Source: Lachnospiraceae bacterium
GTDB taxonomy: Bacteria > Bacillota_A > Clostridia > Lachnospirales > Lachnospiraceae
Direction: 5' to 3'
DNA length: 64,000 bases
Assembly (NCBI GenBank): GCA_017561985.1
Contig: JAFZAZ010000015.1
Span: 62,001 to 126,000 of the forward strand
In this document: positions 7,327-14,385 of the stretch, in pieces
Position numbering within the stretch: position 1 is the stretch's first letter
Layout of the letters: each line of letters begins with the position of its first letter
Program-made: the position numbers and the translations under genes
The notes under the pieces: model-generated
The model's input: the letters and a program-made list of their open reading frames with translations, nothing else
What the model was told of the DNA's origin: nothing
The model's database searches: none

Positions 7327-9435
7327 TCAATCGGGGATATCTTCCATTTGCCTGCCCTGAAGGTTCTCGTCATCGATATAAACCGTCTGCTTGCTCTCCT
7401 TCACCTCGGCAAATTCCAGGTTGTTGTCCGTGAGCATATCAAGGCTCACATCGCGGATCAACAGCTGCATCTTATAGCCGGCGGCGCGGAAATCATCGAG
7501 ACATGCGTTGAGCAAGTTGAATTCCTCCGGTTTCGGAGTTCCCGTCACCTCAATGCAGTCCGTGATATCAAGGCTTTCCGCGAGGCTCTTGACAAGCGCG
7601 GTTTCGTTCAGAAGCAGGGATAACGGCACCCTCACGCGGAAACAATTCTTGCTGCCGATCGTACCGCGAAGCTGTACAAGTCTGCCGACAGCCTCCAGCC
7701 CGCTTTGAACGGTATGGCCCCCCGTGAACCCCGGCACGAGCAGGAACATGCGGATTCCTTCGTTTGCCAGAAGCTTGTCCGCATTGTCCGTAAGCGCAGG
7801 TGCTTCCGGATCGATGACCAGTATCGACCGCGATCCGTTATCCTTGATCTTTGCGACCAACTCCGGGAGAAGTCCGCGCGAATCGATGCGTCTCCAATCG
7901 AGATACACGTCGCTCAGAAATCCGATCGAGTGAACCTTCAAAATTGCATCCATGCACTCCGCATCAATTCCGTTATCGACGTCCGTCACGCGGATGCAGT
8001 ACTGTTTTTTGTTGCCCCCGAGCTCGCTGTCCAGAAGCATCGGAAGATCCGGGTTCTTCGCGTACAGCTCGATCATATACGGAATGATCTTCTCGAAGAA
8101 CTCGCACATCTCATTTTTCTCGACACCCTTAGCTCCGGAATAATGGTCGGCCGAAAAACAGATGCCTCCGCAGAGCGCTCTCCACGTACAATCGCGGCAA
8201 CGCACGAGCTGGCTCATGGCGCGCTTGGTCTTTTCGCGGAGCATGGTGCTGTTCCGCATCTGCTCCGGAATGCTTCCCTCATACACGCTTCCCACGCGGA
8301 ACTCCGGATCGTTGATGAAATCATCGCAAAGATAGAAATCCCCGTGGATACCGAAACCGAGCTGTTCGCGTCCGGCGCCGCACGGTGCACGCATGCACAT
8401 AAAATTGTGTAATCTGTAAAAGACATTCTTGGCCAGGTTGGCTGTTTTTCTCTCGTAAATCTTTTGCGGATACAGAGACTTGGAGTTGATCTCGACGATC
8501 CTGTCGATCACTTTTTTGAACCCTTCAAACATCTTCTCTCCGGTCAGGAAGGAAGCTTCATCCTCCAGACCTCTTCCGATCTTCTGCATCGGCAGGAAGG
8601 AAAGGCTGAAAATGTTATTTTCCGCAAAAAAGTCCACAATCTCGTCCGCACGGTCGATGTCGTGGCCGGTCAGAACCGAGATCGTTCCGACGGAAATATC
8701 GTTGTCCTGCAGCAGACGGATGCCGCGCATGACCTGATCAAACGATCCCTTACCGCTCTGCATCTTGCGGGTCTGATCATGAAACTCCTTCGGTCCGTCG
8801 ATGCTGACTCCGACGGTGACATCGTTTTCCTTGAGGAAGCGGACTCTCTCCTCGTTCAGAAGCGTCGCGTTCGTCTGAATCGATATTTCCAGCTTGTCGC
8901 GCACCGGTTTCGCGTAGTTGATGATCTTCTCGACGAGCGAAAAATCCATCAGCGGTTCACCGCCGTGCAGCGTGATATTCGGCTTATCGTTCGGATTCAT
9001 GGCGACATACTCATCTATGATCCGATACGCGGTCTCCGGCTTCATGAACTCAACCTGTCCCTCACCCGCGCCGACATAACAATACGTGCATTTCAGGTTG
9101 CACCGCTCCGTGAGGTTCAGAACGGCAAGAGTCGGATATTCACCGTTCTGACAATCCCTGCAGTGATACGTGATCACATCCTGCTCCGACCGAAAATCCC
9201 TTTTGTTCAGTTCACCGATCAGGTAAACGACATCCTCTCTTGCCACAAACGGATGCTTCTTCAGAATATCGGAGAGTTCCGCACCCGCGATTGTCTCCTC
9301 CACAATCTGCTTGGAAAGCGGATCCAGATACAGCCACTCGCCGCTTGCCGGATTGATTGCGATATAGTTATCTCCGGACGGCACCCAGGTGATGTTGTAC
9401 CGCCCATTCACCGATTGATTTGTACTGTTTATCAT
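7327..9435 (-). CDS. Radical SAM/SPASM peptide- or protein-modifying maturase
   Basis: 702 residues. Residues about 12-85 look like a PqqD-type RiPP recognition element (Y-I-A-I-N-P-A-S-G-E-W-L-Y-L-D then a helical part), expected to bind a leader or substrate. An extra pair C92/C95 follows. The radical SAM core has C112-x3-C116-x2-C119, and the GGEP motif near residue 158-161 binds SAM. The SPASM region carries C347, C352, C370, C413, C416, C422, C426 and C444 in the pattern PCGAGR...YLCDD...CRDCTWRALCGGIC, for auxiliary iron-sulfur clusters. About 230 further residues (470-702) form a C-terminal extension I do not recognise. AGAAGAGAAG precedes the ATG. The upstream neighbour on the same strand is a Cys-rich protein, its likely substrate. 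It resembles maturases of thioether (sactipeptide/ranthipeptide) type; the exact chemistry is not deducible. Confidence 0.88.
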   Translation of the reverse strand: MINSTNQSVNGRYNITWVPSGDNYIAINPASGEWLYLDPLSKQIVEETIAGAELSDILKKHPFVAREDVVYLIGELNKRDFRSEQDVITYHCRDCQNGEYPTLAVLNLTERCNLKCTYCYVGAGEGQVEFMKPETAYRIIDEYVAMNPNDKPNITLHGGEPLMDFSLVEKIINYAKPVRDKLEISIQTNATLLNEERVRFLKENDVTVGVSIDGPKEFHDQTRKMQSGKGSFDQVMRGIRLLQDNDISVGTISVLTGHDIDRADEIVDFFAENNIFSLSFLPMQKIGRGLEDEASFLTGEKMFEGFKKVIDRIVEINSKSLYPQKIYERKTANLAKNVFYRLHNFMCMRAPCGAGREQLGFGIHGDFYLCDDFINDPEFRVGSVYEGSIPEQMRNSTMLREKTKRAMSQLVRCRDCTWRALCGGICFSADHYSGAKGVEKNEMCEFFEKIIPYMIELYAKNPDLPMLLDSELGGNKKQYCIRVTDVDNGIDAECMDAILKVHSIGFLSDVYLDWRRIDSRGLLPELVAKIKDNGSRSILVIDPEAPALTDNADKLLANEGIRMFLLVPGFTGGHTVQSGLEAVGRLVQLRGTIGSKNCFRVRVPLSLLLNETALVKSLAESLDITDCIEVTGTPKPEEFNLLNACLDDFRAAGYKMQLLIRDVSLDMLTDNNLEFAEVKESKQTVYIDDENLQGRQMEDIPD

Positions 9436-9471
9436 TCACTTCTCTTCTTTCGGATTATTTTGATACTACGT

Positions 9472-9505
9472 AAAAGGGGCCCCTTCCGGTCAGGAAAAGG
9501 GCCCC
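9472..9505 (-). terminator. Terminator/attenuator between Cys-rich gene and its maturase
   Basis: On minus, GGGGCCCTTTTCC - TGACC - GGAAGGGGCCCC then TTTT. It lies 17 bases after the Cys-rich gene stop and 36 bases before the maturase start, so most transcripts would end after the substrate gene and a minority read through (inference). Confidence 0.75.
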
Positions 9506-9522
9506 GGCATTTCAAACCGACT

Positions 9523-10170
9523 TTAGTTCATTCTTGTAAGTTTCGGAAGCTGCTTTACAAGTGCATCTGCCTTCGCTTTTTCAATCACGATCTTGCCGTC
9601 GTCGAAACGAGCTCCTGCCACAGCGATCGCCTTGAGATCATCCTTCGTCAGCTTGTCTGCATCGAGCATCGCAAACCCTGCAGCCACCTTGTCCGAATGT
9701 ACGCAGCGAACATGGCTTCCATCCTCATGGCAGGAATTGATCCAGCTGTCACTCGCTACATTAACACCTCCCACGCGGATTCCGCTTCCGGTAACCGTCA
9801 GACTGTCCTTGATCGTGCCGGAGATCAACTTCATAACTTTGTCATGCTTGGACGCCGCAATCTTGCAGACACCGTCTTCGATTCTTCCGCCCAGTTTTGC
9901 AAATCCGGCCAGGAATTCCTTGTCAACCATACCGGTGTACTCAAACTGCCAAAGTCTGCCATCCTGCTTGCAGCTGCCCCGTTCGTAGCCATTGCAATAG
10001 CCACCTTTGCAGTGTGTCTTGTAATACACATTGCAATGCGCCTTGGGATTGTTGGCAACGCCTGCCAGACGGCCGCTGCCTGCTACCGTCAACGCATCAC
10101 CTTTGATCTTTCCTGCCGCTACCTTACCGACTCTCTCTCTTGCCCCGAGTACTACGCCTGTGTCAGCCAT
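9523..10170 (-). CDS. Cys-rich, internally duplicated protein; candidate radical SAM substrate
   Basis: 215 residues, no signal peptide and no membrane helix. Two units each start with G-K/T-I-K-(G)D-(A)-L-T-V-A/T-G-S-G (about 20-33 and 118-130) and then carry a Cys-rich loop. Unit 1 has C46, C54, C59 and C67 in a Gly/Tyr/Lys/His-rich segment; unit 2 has C147 and C156. C102 sits between them, giving seven cysteines in all. The C-terminal 55 residues are Cys-free, Lys/Ala/Asp-rich and predicted helical, and could serve as a recognition part. GGAGG lies 9 bases before the ATG. A strong leader, its own terminator and the maturase downstream fit a highly expressed modification substrate. It is much longer than usual RiPP precursors, so a modified structural or metal-binding protein is an alternative. 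I recognise no family. Confidence 0.7.
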   Translation of the reverse strand: MADTGVVLGARERVGKVAAGKIKGDALTVAGSGRLAGVANNPKAHCNVYYKTHCKGGYCNGYERGSCKQDGRLWQFEYTGMVDKEFLAGFAKLGGRIEDGVCKIAASKHDKVMKLISGTIKDSLTVTGSGIRVGGVNVASDSWINSCHEDGSHVRCVHSDKVAAGFAMLDADKLTKDDLKAIAVAGARFDDGKIVIEKAKADALVKQLPKLTRMN

Positions 10171-10206
10171 AGTTTCATACCTCCATATAAATTTGTGTGT
10201 GAGTTT

Positions 10207-10227
10207 CTGCCGCTTATCGGGCGGCAG
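10207..10227 (-). other. Hairpin in the leader of the Cys-rich gene
   Basis: CTGCCGC-N7-GCGGCAG, a perfect 7-bp stem about 37 bases upstream of the start codon and inside the predicted 5' leader. It may protect the mRNA 5' end or regulate translation. Confidence 0.5.
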
Positions 10228-10262
10228 TTAAGGAATCTCTTAATAATTATCCCTTACTATAT

Positions 10263-10291
10263 TACCTATCATAAATTACTTTCTTTGTCAA
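10263..10291 (-). promoter_or_regulatory. Candidate promoter of the Cys-rich/maturase unit
   Basis: On minus, a perfect TTGACA (10286-10291), 17-base spacer, then TAGGTA (10263-10268), with TAATAT overlapping just downstream (10259-10264). The flanks are much more AT-rich than the surrounding DNA. The gap 10171-10541 holds this promoter, the leader hairpin and the terminator of the araC-type gene; nothing else is evident. Confidence 0.5.
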
Positions 10292-10446
10292 CTTATAAAA
10301 TTCAAGAATTTTATTGCTTTTTCCATATATTTAAGCACATTTTGCGTGCCATACTGCAATCGTATAATACATAACGAAATAACGATTTTGCAAGATATTT
10401 TTACATATCCCCATACTTTATAATCTCATTTTTCGACGGGCATAAC

Positions 10447-10479
10447 AAAAAGGAGCCGTAAAATGCGGCTCCATTTTTT
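10447..10479. terminator. Terminator after the AraC-type regulator
   Basis: GGAGCCG-N7-CGGCTCC with A-run upstream and ATTTTTTG downstream. It works on minus for the araC-type gene (TTTTTG tail) and could also stop plus-strand transcription. Confidence 0.8.
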
Positions 10480-10541
10480 GCTCAATTTCCGAAATATTTG
10501 CAGCGTCGAAGAATTTTTCTTCCTGCGACGCCTGATTTCGA

Positions 10542-11384
10542 TTAATCTTCCTTCACAAGCGGGATCCAGATGTAATTTACATAGTCCTCCGGCTTGTCCG
10601 ACGGCGGGTTGTACACCTCAAGGTTGTAATTTCCCGCCAGCTTGTAGCCCTTAAGGCTCGGCAGCCACTCCGTCCAGATCTGCGTGTTCAGTCTCTGAAA
10701 ATTGCCCGGCAGAGGTCCGCGGCAGGAAAAAACCGCCCAGAGACCGCCCGGGATCACCGTCGTCTCACAGCCCTCCGGGACATCCTCCCAGGGCATGTAA
10801 AGATCCGCGATCCAGTAGTTGAAGTCCCTTCCGTTCATGTCGGCACAGTACCCGAACGCGCCCATGATCGGCCGCTTCTCTCCCTGCGCCATCCACTCGT
10901 CCCAGAACTTCGGAACCTCCTGATAGCTTGTTTCGTCGTTAAATCTGCGTTTTACACCGACAATCGTAAACGGTGCTTTTTCCACAATTCGATAGTCCAA
11001 CATTGTTCCGCCCTCCATTGTGACTTTGATATGCAGCGGTGCAAGCGAGCGCAGCTGCGCGCCCGTCTCCCTCGCCTGCGACGGAGTGATCCCGTGGAAC
11101 TTCTGAAACGCCTTTGCAAAACTGTCCGGGGAATCGTAGCCGTATTTGACGGCGACATCGATCACCTTCATCCCCCTGCCGTTAAGTTCCTGCGCCGCCA
11201 GCGTCATCCTGCGTGAACGGATGTATTCGCCGACGGTCATGCCGCACAGAGCCCCGAATATGCGCTGGTAATAAAACGGCGATAACGCCGCCTTCGCGGC
11301 TACCGACTCGATATCCGGCTCCTCCGTCAGGTTCTGCTCGATGTAATCGATGGACTCCTGGAATTCTTCGATCCAGCCCTGCAT
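10542..11384 (-). CDS. AraC-family regulator with GyrI-like effector domain
   Basis: 280 residues. The N-terminal half (about 5-108) is an AraC double helix-turn-helix, with the second helix set VAVKYGYDSPDSFAKAFQKFHGITPSQAR matching the family signature. The C-terminal half (about 125-280) is a GyrI-like/SOUL-fold small-molecule-binding domain, as in Rob/BmrR-like multidrug sensors (family knowledge). The ATG at 11384 is chosen because AAAGGAG is 8 bases upstream; a GTG at 11393 would overlap that site. It stands alone, with its own terminator. The ligand is unknown. Confidence 0.9.
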   Translation of the reverse strand: MQGWIEEFQESIDYIEQNLTEEPDIESVAAKAALSPFYYQRIFGALCGMTVGEYIRSRRMTLAAQELNGRGMKVIDVAVKYGYDSPDSFAKAFQKFHGITPSQARETGAQLRSLAPLHIKVTMEGGTMLDYRIVEKAPFTIVGVKRRFNDETSYQEVPKFWDEWMAQGEKRPIMGAFGYCADMNGRDFNYWIADLYMPWEDVPEGCETTVIPGGLWAVFSCRGPLPGNFQRLNTQIWTEWLPSLKGYKLAGNYNLEVYNPPSDKPEDYVNYIWIPLVKED

Positions 11385-11476
11385 CCCGATCACTCCTTTC
11401 CCTCACTGCACTGTCAGTATATCAGTGCGCAAACCATGCCGCCCGACATTTTGTGCCCACTTCGTCGGGTTGTTCT

Positions 11477-12847
11477 TTACTTTTCTGCCCTGCTCAGCAG
11501 GCATACCGTCTCCACCAGCGGCGTCTGCGGGAACATGTCGACCGGCTGAACCGCGACGACGCGGTACCCTGCGTCCTGGATCGCCGCGAGGTCATGCGCA
11601 AGCGACGTCGGCTTACAGCTGATGTACACCATGTTGTCCACACCATACGCAAGTATTTTGGCGAGAGCCTTCGGATTGACGCCCTCGCGCGGCGGGTCAA
11701 GCACGATGAAATCGGGGCGCTCCGTGACTTCGTCGATACAGCGGAGCACGTCACCCGCGAGGAACTCGCAGTTAGTCAGACCGTTGCCTTCCGCGTTGAC
11801 GCGCGCGGCCGCAACCGCCTCCTCCACGATCTCGATACCGACAACTTTCTTCGCCACCGGCGCGAGAAGCTGTCCGATGGTGCCGGTGCCGCTGTAGAGG
11901 TCGAAGATCACCTTGTCCTTCGTCTCGCCGACCATTTTCCGAACCTCGGAGTACAACACCTCGGCTCCGAGCGAGTTGGTCTGGAAGAAGGAAAATGCGC
12001 TAATCCTGAACCGAAGCCCCAGCAGCTCCTCCGTGATGTAATCGCGGCCGCACAGAAGCTCGGTCCTTTCGTTCGCGATCGTGTCCGCCACGGAATCGTT
12101 GTATGTGTGAAGGATGCCCGCGATGCTTCCGGCCAGAGGCAGCGCCGCGATGCGAGCGGCCCATTCGCTCCAGTCGTGCTCCGTCTGCGTTGTCGTCACG
12201 ATATCGACGAGGATCTCGCCGGTTTTGAACGCCTTGCGTACCAGCAGGTGCCGAAGCAGTCCCTCGTGGCGCATGCGGTGGTAAAACGCAAGTCTCTTCT
12301 CACGGACATACGAAAGCGTCGCCGCGACGATCGCGCGGATATCGGCGTCTACCAGGCGGCACGAATCGGCGCACACGAGGTCGTAAAAGCTTCCCCTCCG
12401 ATGCTGTCCGAGCGTGATCGGACCGTCCTTGTACTCGTCGCCGAACGTAAACTCCATCTTGTTGCGGTACTCATACGAAAGCGGGCTCGCCGCGATCGGA
12501 CGCCAGTCGCAGTCCTCCGCGTCCCTCATCACGGGCGCGAGCAGTTTGCGAACGTGCTCCTCCTTGAGTGCGAGCTGGGCCTCGTACGGCATCCGCTGCG
12601 ACGTGCAGCTTCCGCACAGCCCGAACTGCGGGCACAACGGTTCCGCGTTCTCAAGCGGCGACGGCTCGACGACGCGGAGAAGATTTCCCTCCGCTTTCTC
12701 CTTCGAGGAGCGCTTGATCGAAACTTCGATCGTCTGCCCCGGCAGCACGCCTTTTACCTTGATCCTGCAATTGTCAAATGTTATGTGGCCGTGATTCGGA
12801 AAAGTCGTGTCCCCGACAACTCCCGTCACGATGTCTCCCCTCTTCAT
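11477..12847 (-). CDS. 23S rRNA (uracil-C5)-methyltransferase, RumA/RlmD-like
   Basis: 456 residues. A TRAM-like RNA-binding domain (1-60) precedes the 4Fe-4S cysteine set C72, C78, C81 with a later cysteine in ADSCRLV. The methyltransferase domain shows the SAM motif FDLYSGTGTIG, the DPPREG motif and the catalytic cysteine in VYISCKP, all typical of the TrmA/RumA family that makes 5-methyluridine in RNA. The ATG at 12847 follows AGGAG; the frame extends to 12895 without a better site. It is monocistronic, divergent from the YerC-type gene. Which uridine is modified cannot be read from sequence. Confidence 0.92.
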   Translation of the reverse strand: MKRGDIVTGVVGDTTFPNHGHITFDNCRIKVKGVLPGQTIEVSIKRSSKEKAEGNLLRVVEPSPLENAEPLCPQFGLCGSCTSQRMPYEAQLALKEEHVRKLLAPVMRDAEDCDWRPIAASPLSYEYRNKMEFTFGDEYKDGPITLGQHRRGSFYDLVCADSCRLVDADIRAIVAATLSYVREKRLAFYHRMRHEGLLRHLLVRKAFKTGEILVDIVTTTQTEHDWSEWAARIAALPLAGSIAGILHTYNDSVADTIANERTELLCGRDYITEELLGLRFRISAFSFFQTNSLGAEVLYSEVRKMVGETKDKVIFDLYSGTGTIGQLLAPVAKKVVGIEIVEEAVAAARVNAEGNGLTNCEFLAGDVLRCIDEVTERPDFIVLDPPREGVNPKALAKILAYGVDNMVYISCKPTSLAHDLAAIQDAGYRVVAVQPVDMFPQTPLVETVCLLSRAEK

Positions 12848-12911
12848 GAGTCTGCTCTCTCCTGTCATTCTTGTTATTCGCGACCCGTAAGGCACATTGC
12901 GAAAATAGTTC

Positions 12912-12940
12912 TTTACTTTAATTCTGTGAAGTGCTAAAAT
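12912..12940 (+). promoter_or_regulatory. Candidate promoter of the YerC-type gene
   Basis: TTTACT, 17-base spacer, TAAAAT; about 80 bases before the start codon. Confidence 0.4.
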
Positions 12941-13020
12941 ACTGACGTGACCGGTACTTGCGTATTCCGGCCGAAACTTTCACCATCCGTTCGAAAGCGC
13001 ATGCGCTTATGGAGGTATGT

Positions 13021-13353
13021 ATGGGTAAGGATATTCACACTCCCGCCGTCAACCGGCTGTTTGCAGCGATTCTCACGCTGAACAACATTGAGGAATGCTA
13101 TCAGTTTTTCGAGGATGTTTGTACGATCCAGGAGCTCGTCGCCATCTCACAGAGATTTGAGGTTGCCGACATGCTCACGCAGAAGAAAACGTACCTGGAC
13201 ATCGCCGAGAAAACCGGCGCGTCCACCGCTACCATCAGCCGCGTAAACCGCTCGCTCACGTACGGCAACGACGGCTACACGCTCGTGCTCAACCGCCTCG
13301 CCGACGAGAATGCCGCAGCGGCTTCGGGCGCCCCGGATGACAGCGCAAAATAA
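13021..13353 (+). CDS. YerC/YecD-family TrpR-like DNA-binding protein
   Basis: 110 residues. The body (about 10-85) contains the TrpR-superfamily helix-turn-helix: R-F-E-V-A-D-M-L followed by Y-L-D-I-A-E-K-T-G-A-S-T-A-T-I-S-R-V. Length and sequence match the YerC/YecD family of Firmicutes. An Ala/Asp-rich tail of about 20 residues follows. The ATG at 13021 is preceded by GGAGGTATGT; the frame is open to 12958 but has no ribosome site there. In relatives this gene often lies beside pcrA; here it is two genes upstream of it, separated by a divergent DUF1836 gene. The regulon is unknown. Confidence 0.85.
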   Translation: MGKDIHTPAVNRLFAAILTLNNIEECYQFFEDVCTIQELVAISQRFEVADMLTQKKTYLDIAEKTGASTATISRVNRSLTYGNDGYTLVLNRLADENAAAASGAPDDSAK

Positions 13354-13365
13354 CGTAAGACTTGC

Positions 13366-13396
13366 AAAAGGGACATCTTCGGATGTCCCTTTTTTG
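13366..13396. terminator. Bidirectional terminator
   Basis: AAAGGGACATC-TTCG-GATGTCCCTTTTTT: an 11-bp stem closed by a TTCG loop with T-runs on both strands. It serves the YerC-type gene (+) and the DUF1836 gene (-). Confidence 0.9.
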
Positions 13397-13406
13397 TTTC
13401 ATGCGA

Positions 13407-14117
13407 TTACTGCGAAACCGTCTCTTCCGCATCTCCCGCTTCCGCGCTCTTCTCGGTATCGCGCTCCGCCTTCTTGCGCGCGGGCTTCTCGCTGCCTTCC
13501 TTCTTCTTGCGCTCTTCCTGCGCGGGGACAAGCAGCTCGTCGATGATCTTCTCGATCATCGCCTTCTTCAGATACACGTCGAAACTGAGCATCGCGATGA
13601 AGCTGAAGATATTCAGGAACTCCCGCTCATTCTCGCCCTTGACGTCGGAAAATGCATTGCGCGAGAGGAGGAACTTGTCCATCACATCCTGCCCGAGGCC
13701 GGCTGCAACGTTCTCCTCGATACTGACGATGCGGCTGTAGATCTCGCCGAGCGAAATGTTGTCCTCGTCCGCGCGGTAGAACATCTCCTGCATCGGCTCG
13801 ACAATGCGCTTCACGTCACTGATGCTCATGAAGTTCTTGAGATAGTAAATGAACACGAGCAGATACATATGCTCGCGGCTGTATTTCTTCTTCTCCGGGT
13901 TCGGCAGCAGATGATTCTTCGTGTAGTTGTTGATCATCGTCTTGGTCAGCAGCTTGTCATCCTCGAACCGCTTGGTCGTCTCCAGATGGGCGTCCATGAA
14001 GCTCGTCACCTGGTCCATATACAGATCGATATCCGGAATGTCATGCGGGCGGATGTAATTCGGATTCTGCACGCTGTCCAGAAGATCCCTGAGATATTTT
14101 CTCCACTCTTTCTCCAT
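13407..14117 (-). CDS. DUF1836 protein (MerR-like DNA-binding fold)
   Basis: 236 residues. The N-terminal 150 residues match DUF1836 as known from Clostridia: IPDIDLYMDQVTSF, then LTKTMINNYTKNHLLPNP, then YSREHMYLLVFIYYLK. This is the MerR-type winged helix seen in that family. The last 35 residues are Lys/Arg/Glu-rich low complexity. Start ATG is at 14117. No ligand-binding or catalytic motif is visible. It is divergent from pcrA and convergent with the YerC-type gene. Confidence 0.88.
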   Translation of the reverse strand: MEKEWRKYLRDLLDSVQNPNYIRPHDIPDIDLYMDQVTSFMDAHLETTKRFEDDKLLTKTMINNYTKNHLLPNPEKKKYSREHMYLLVFIYYLKNFMSISDVKRIVEPMQEMFYRADEDNISLGEIYSRIVSIEENVAAGLGQDVMDKFLLSRNAFSDVKGENEREFLNIFSFIAMLSFDVYLKKAMIEKIIDELLVPAQEERKKKEGSEKPARKKAERDTEKSAEAGDAEETVSQ

Positions 14118-14322
14118 ACCGAGCCTCTTTCCGGCGCCGACGCGTCATTTCCGCGTAAAATGCGCCCATCCGATAGATTTGCAATATGGTAATTATATGT
14201 CATTTTACGAACTTTTGCAACATCTTGTTTTCAAAACCGTGTGTTGTGAATTCGGACTCATTTTCTGCTTTGTGCCAGTCCGGGCCGATTCGTACAAACG
14301 TTCTGTTTTTGCTCTCCGCACA

Positions 14323-14351
14323 TTGTAATCCGACCGCCGGTATGGTATAAT
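14323..14351 (+). promoter_or_regulatory. Promoter of pcrA
   Basis: TTGTAA, 17-base spacer, perfect TATAAT, 34 bases before the ATG; AAAGG ribosome site in between. Confidence 0.65.
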
Positions 14352-14385
14352 TACGGAACCAGTATTTTACGCAGAAAGGTGCTTC

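Noticed and set aside
11213..12937. 574-codon open frame on plus opposite the RNA methyltransferase
   Set aside because: Shadow of a complete methyltransferase gene; composition is Arg/His-rich and without motifs.
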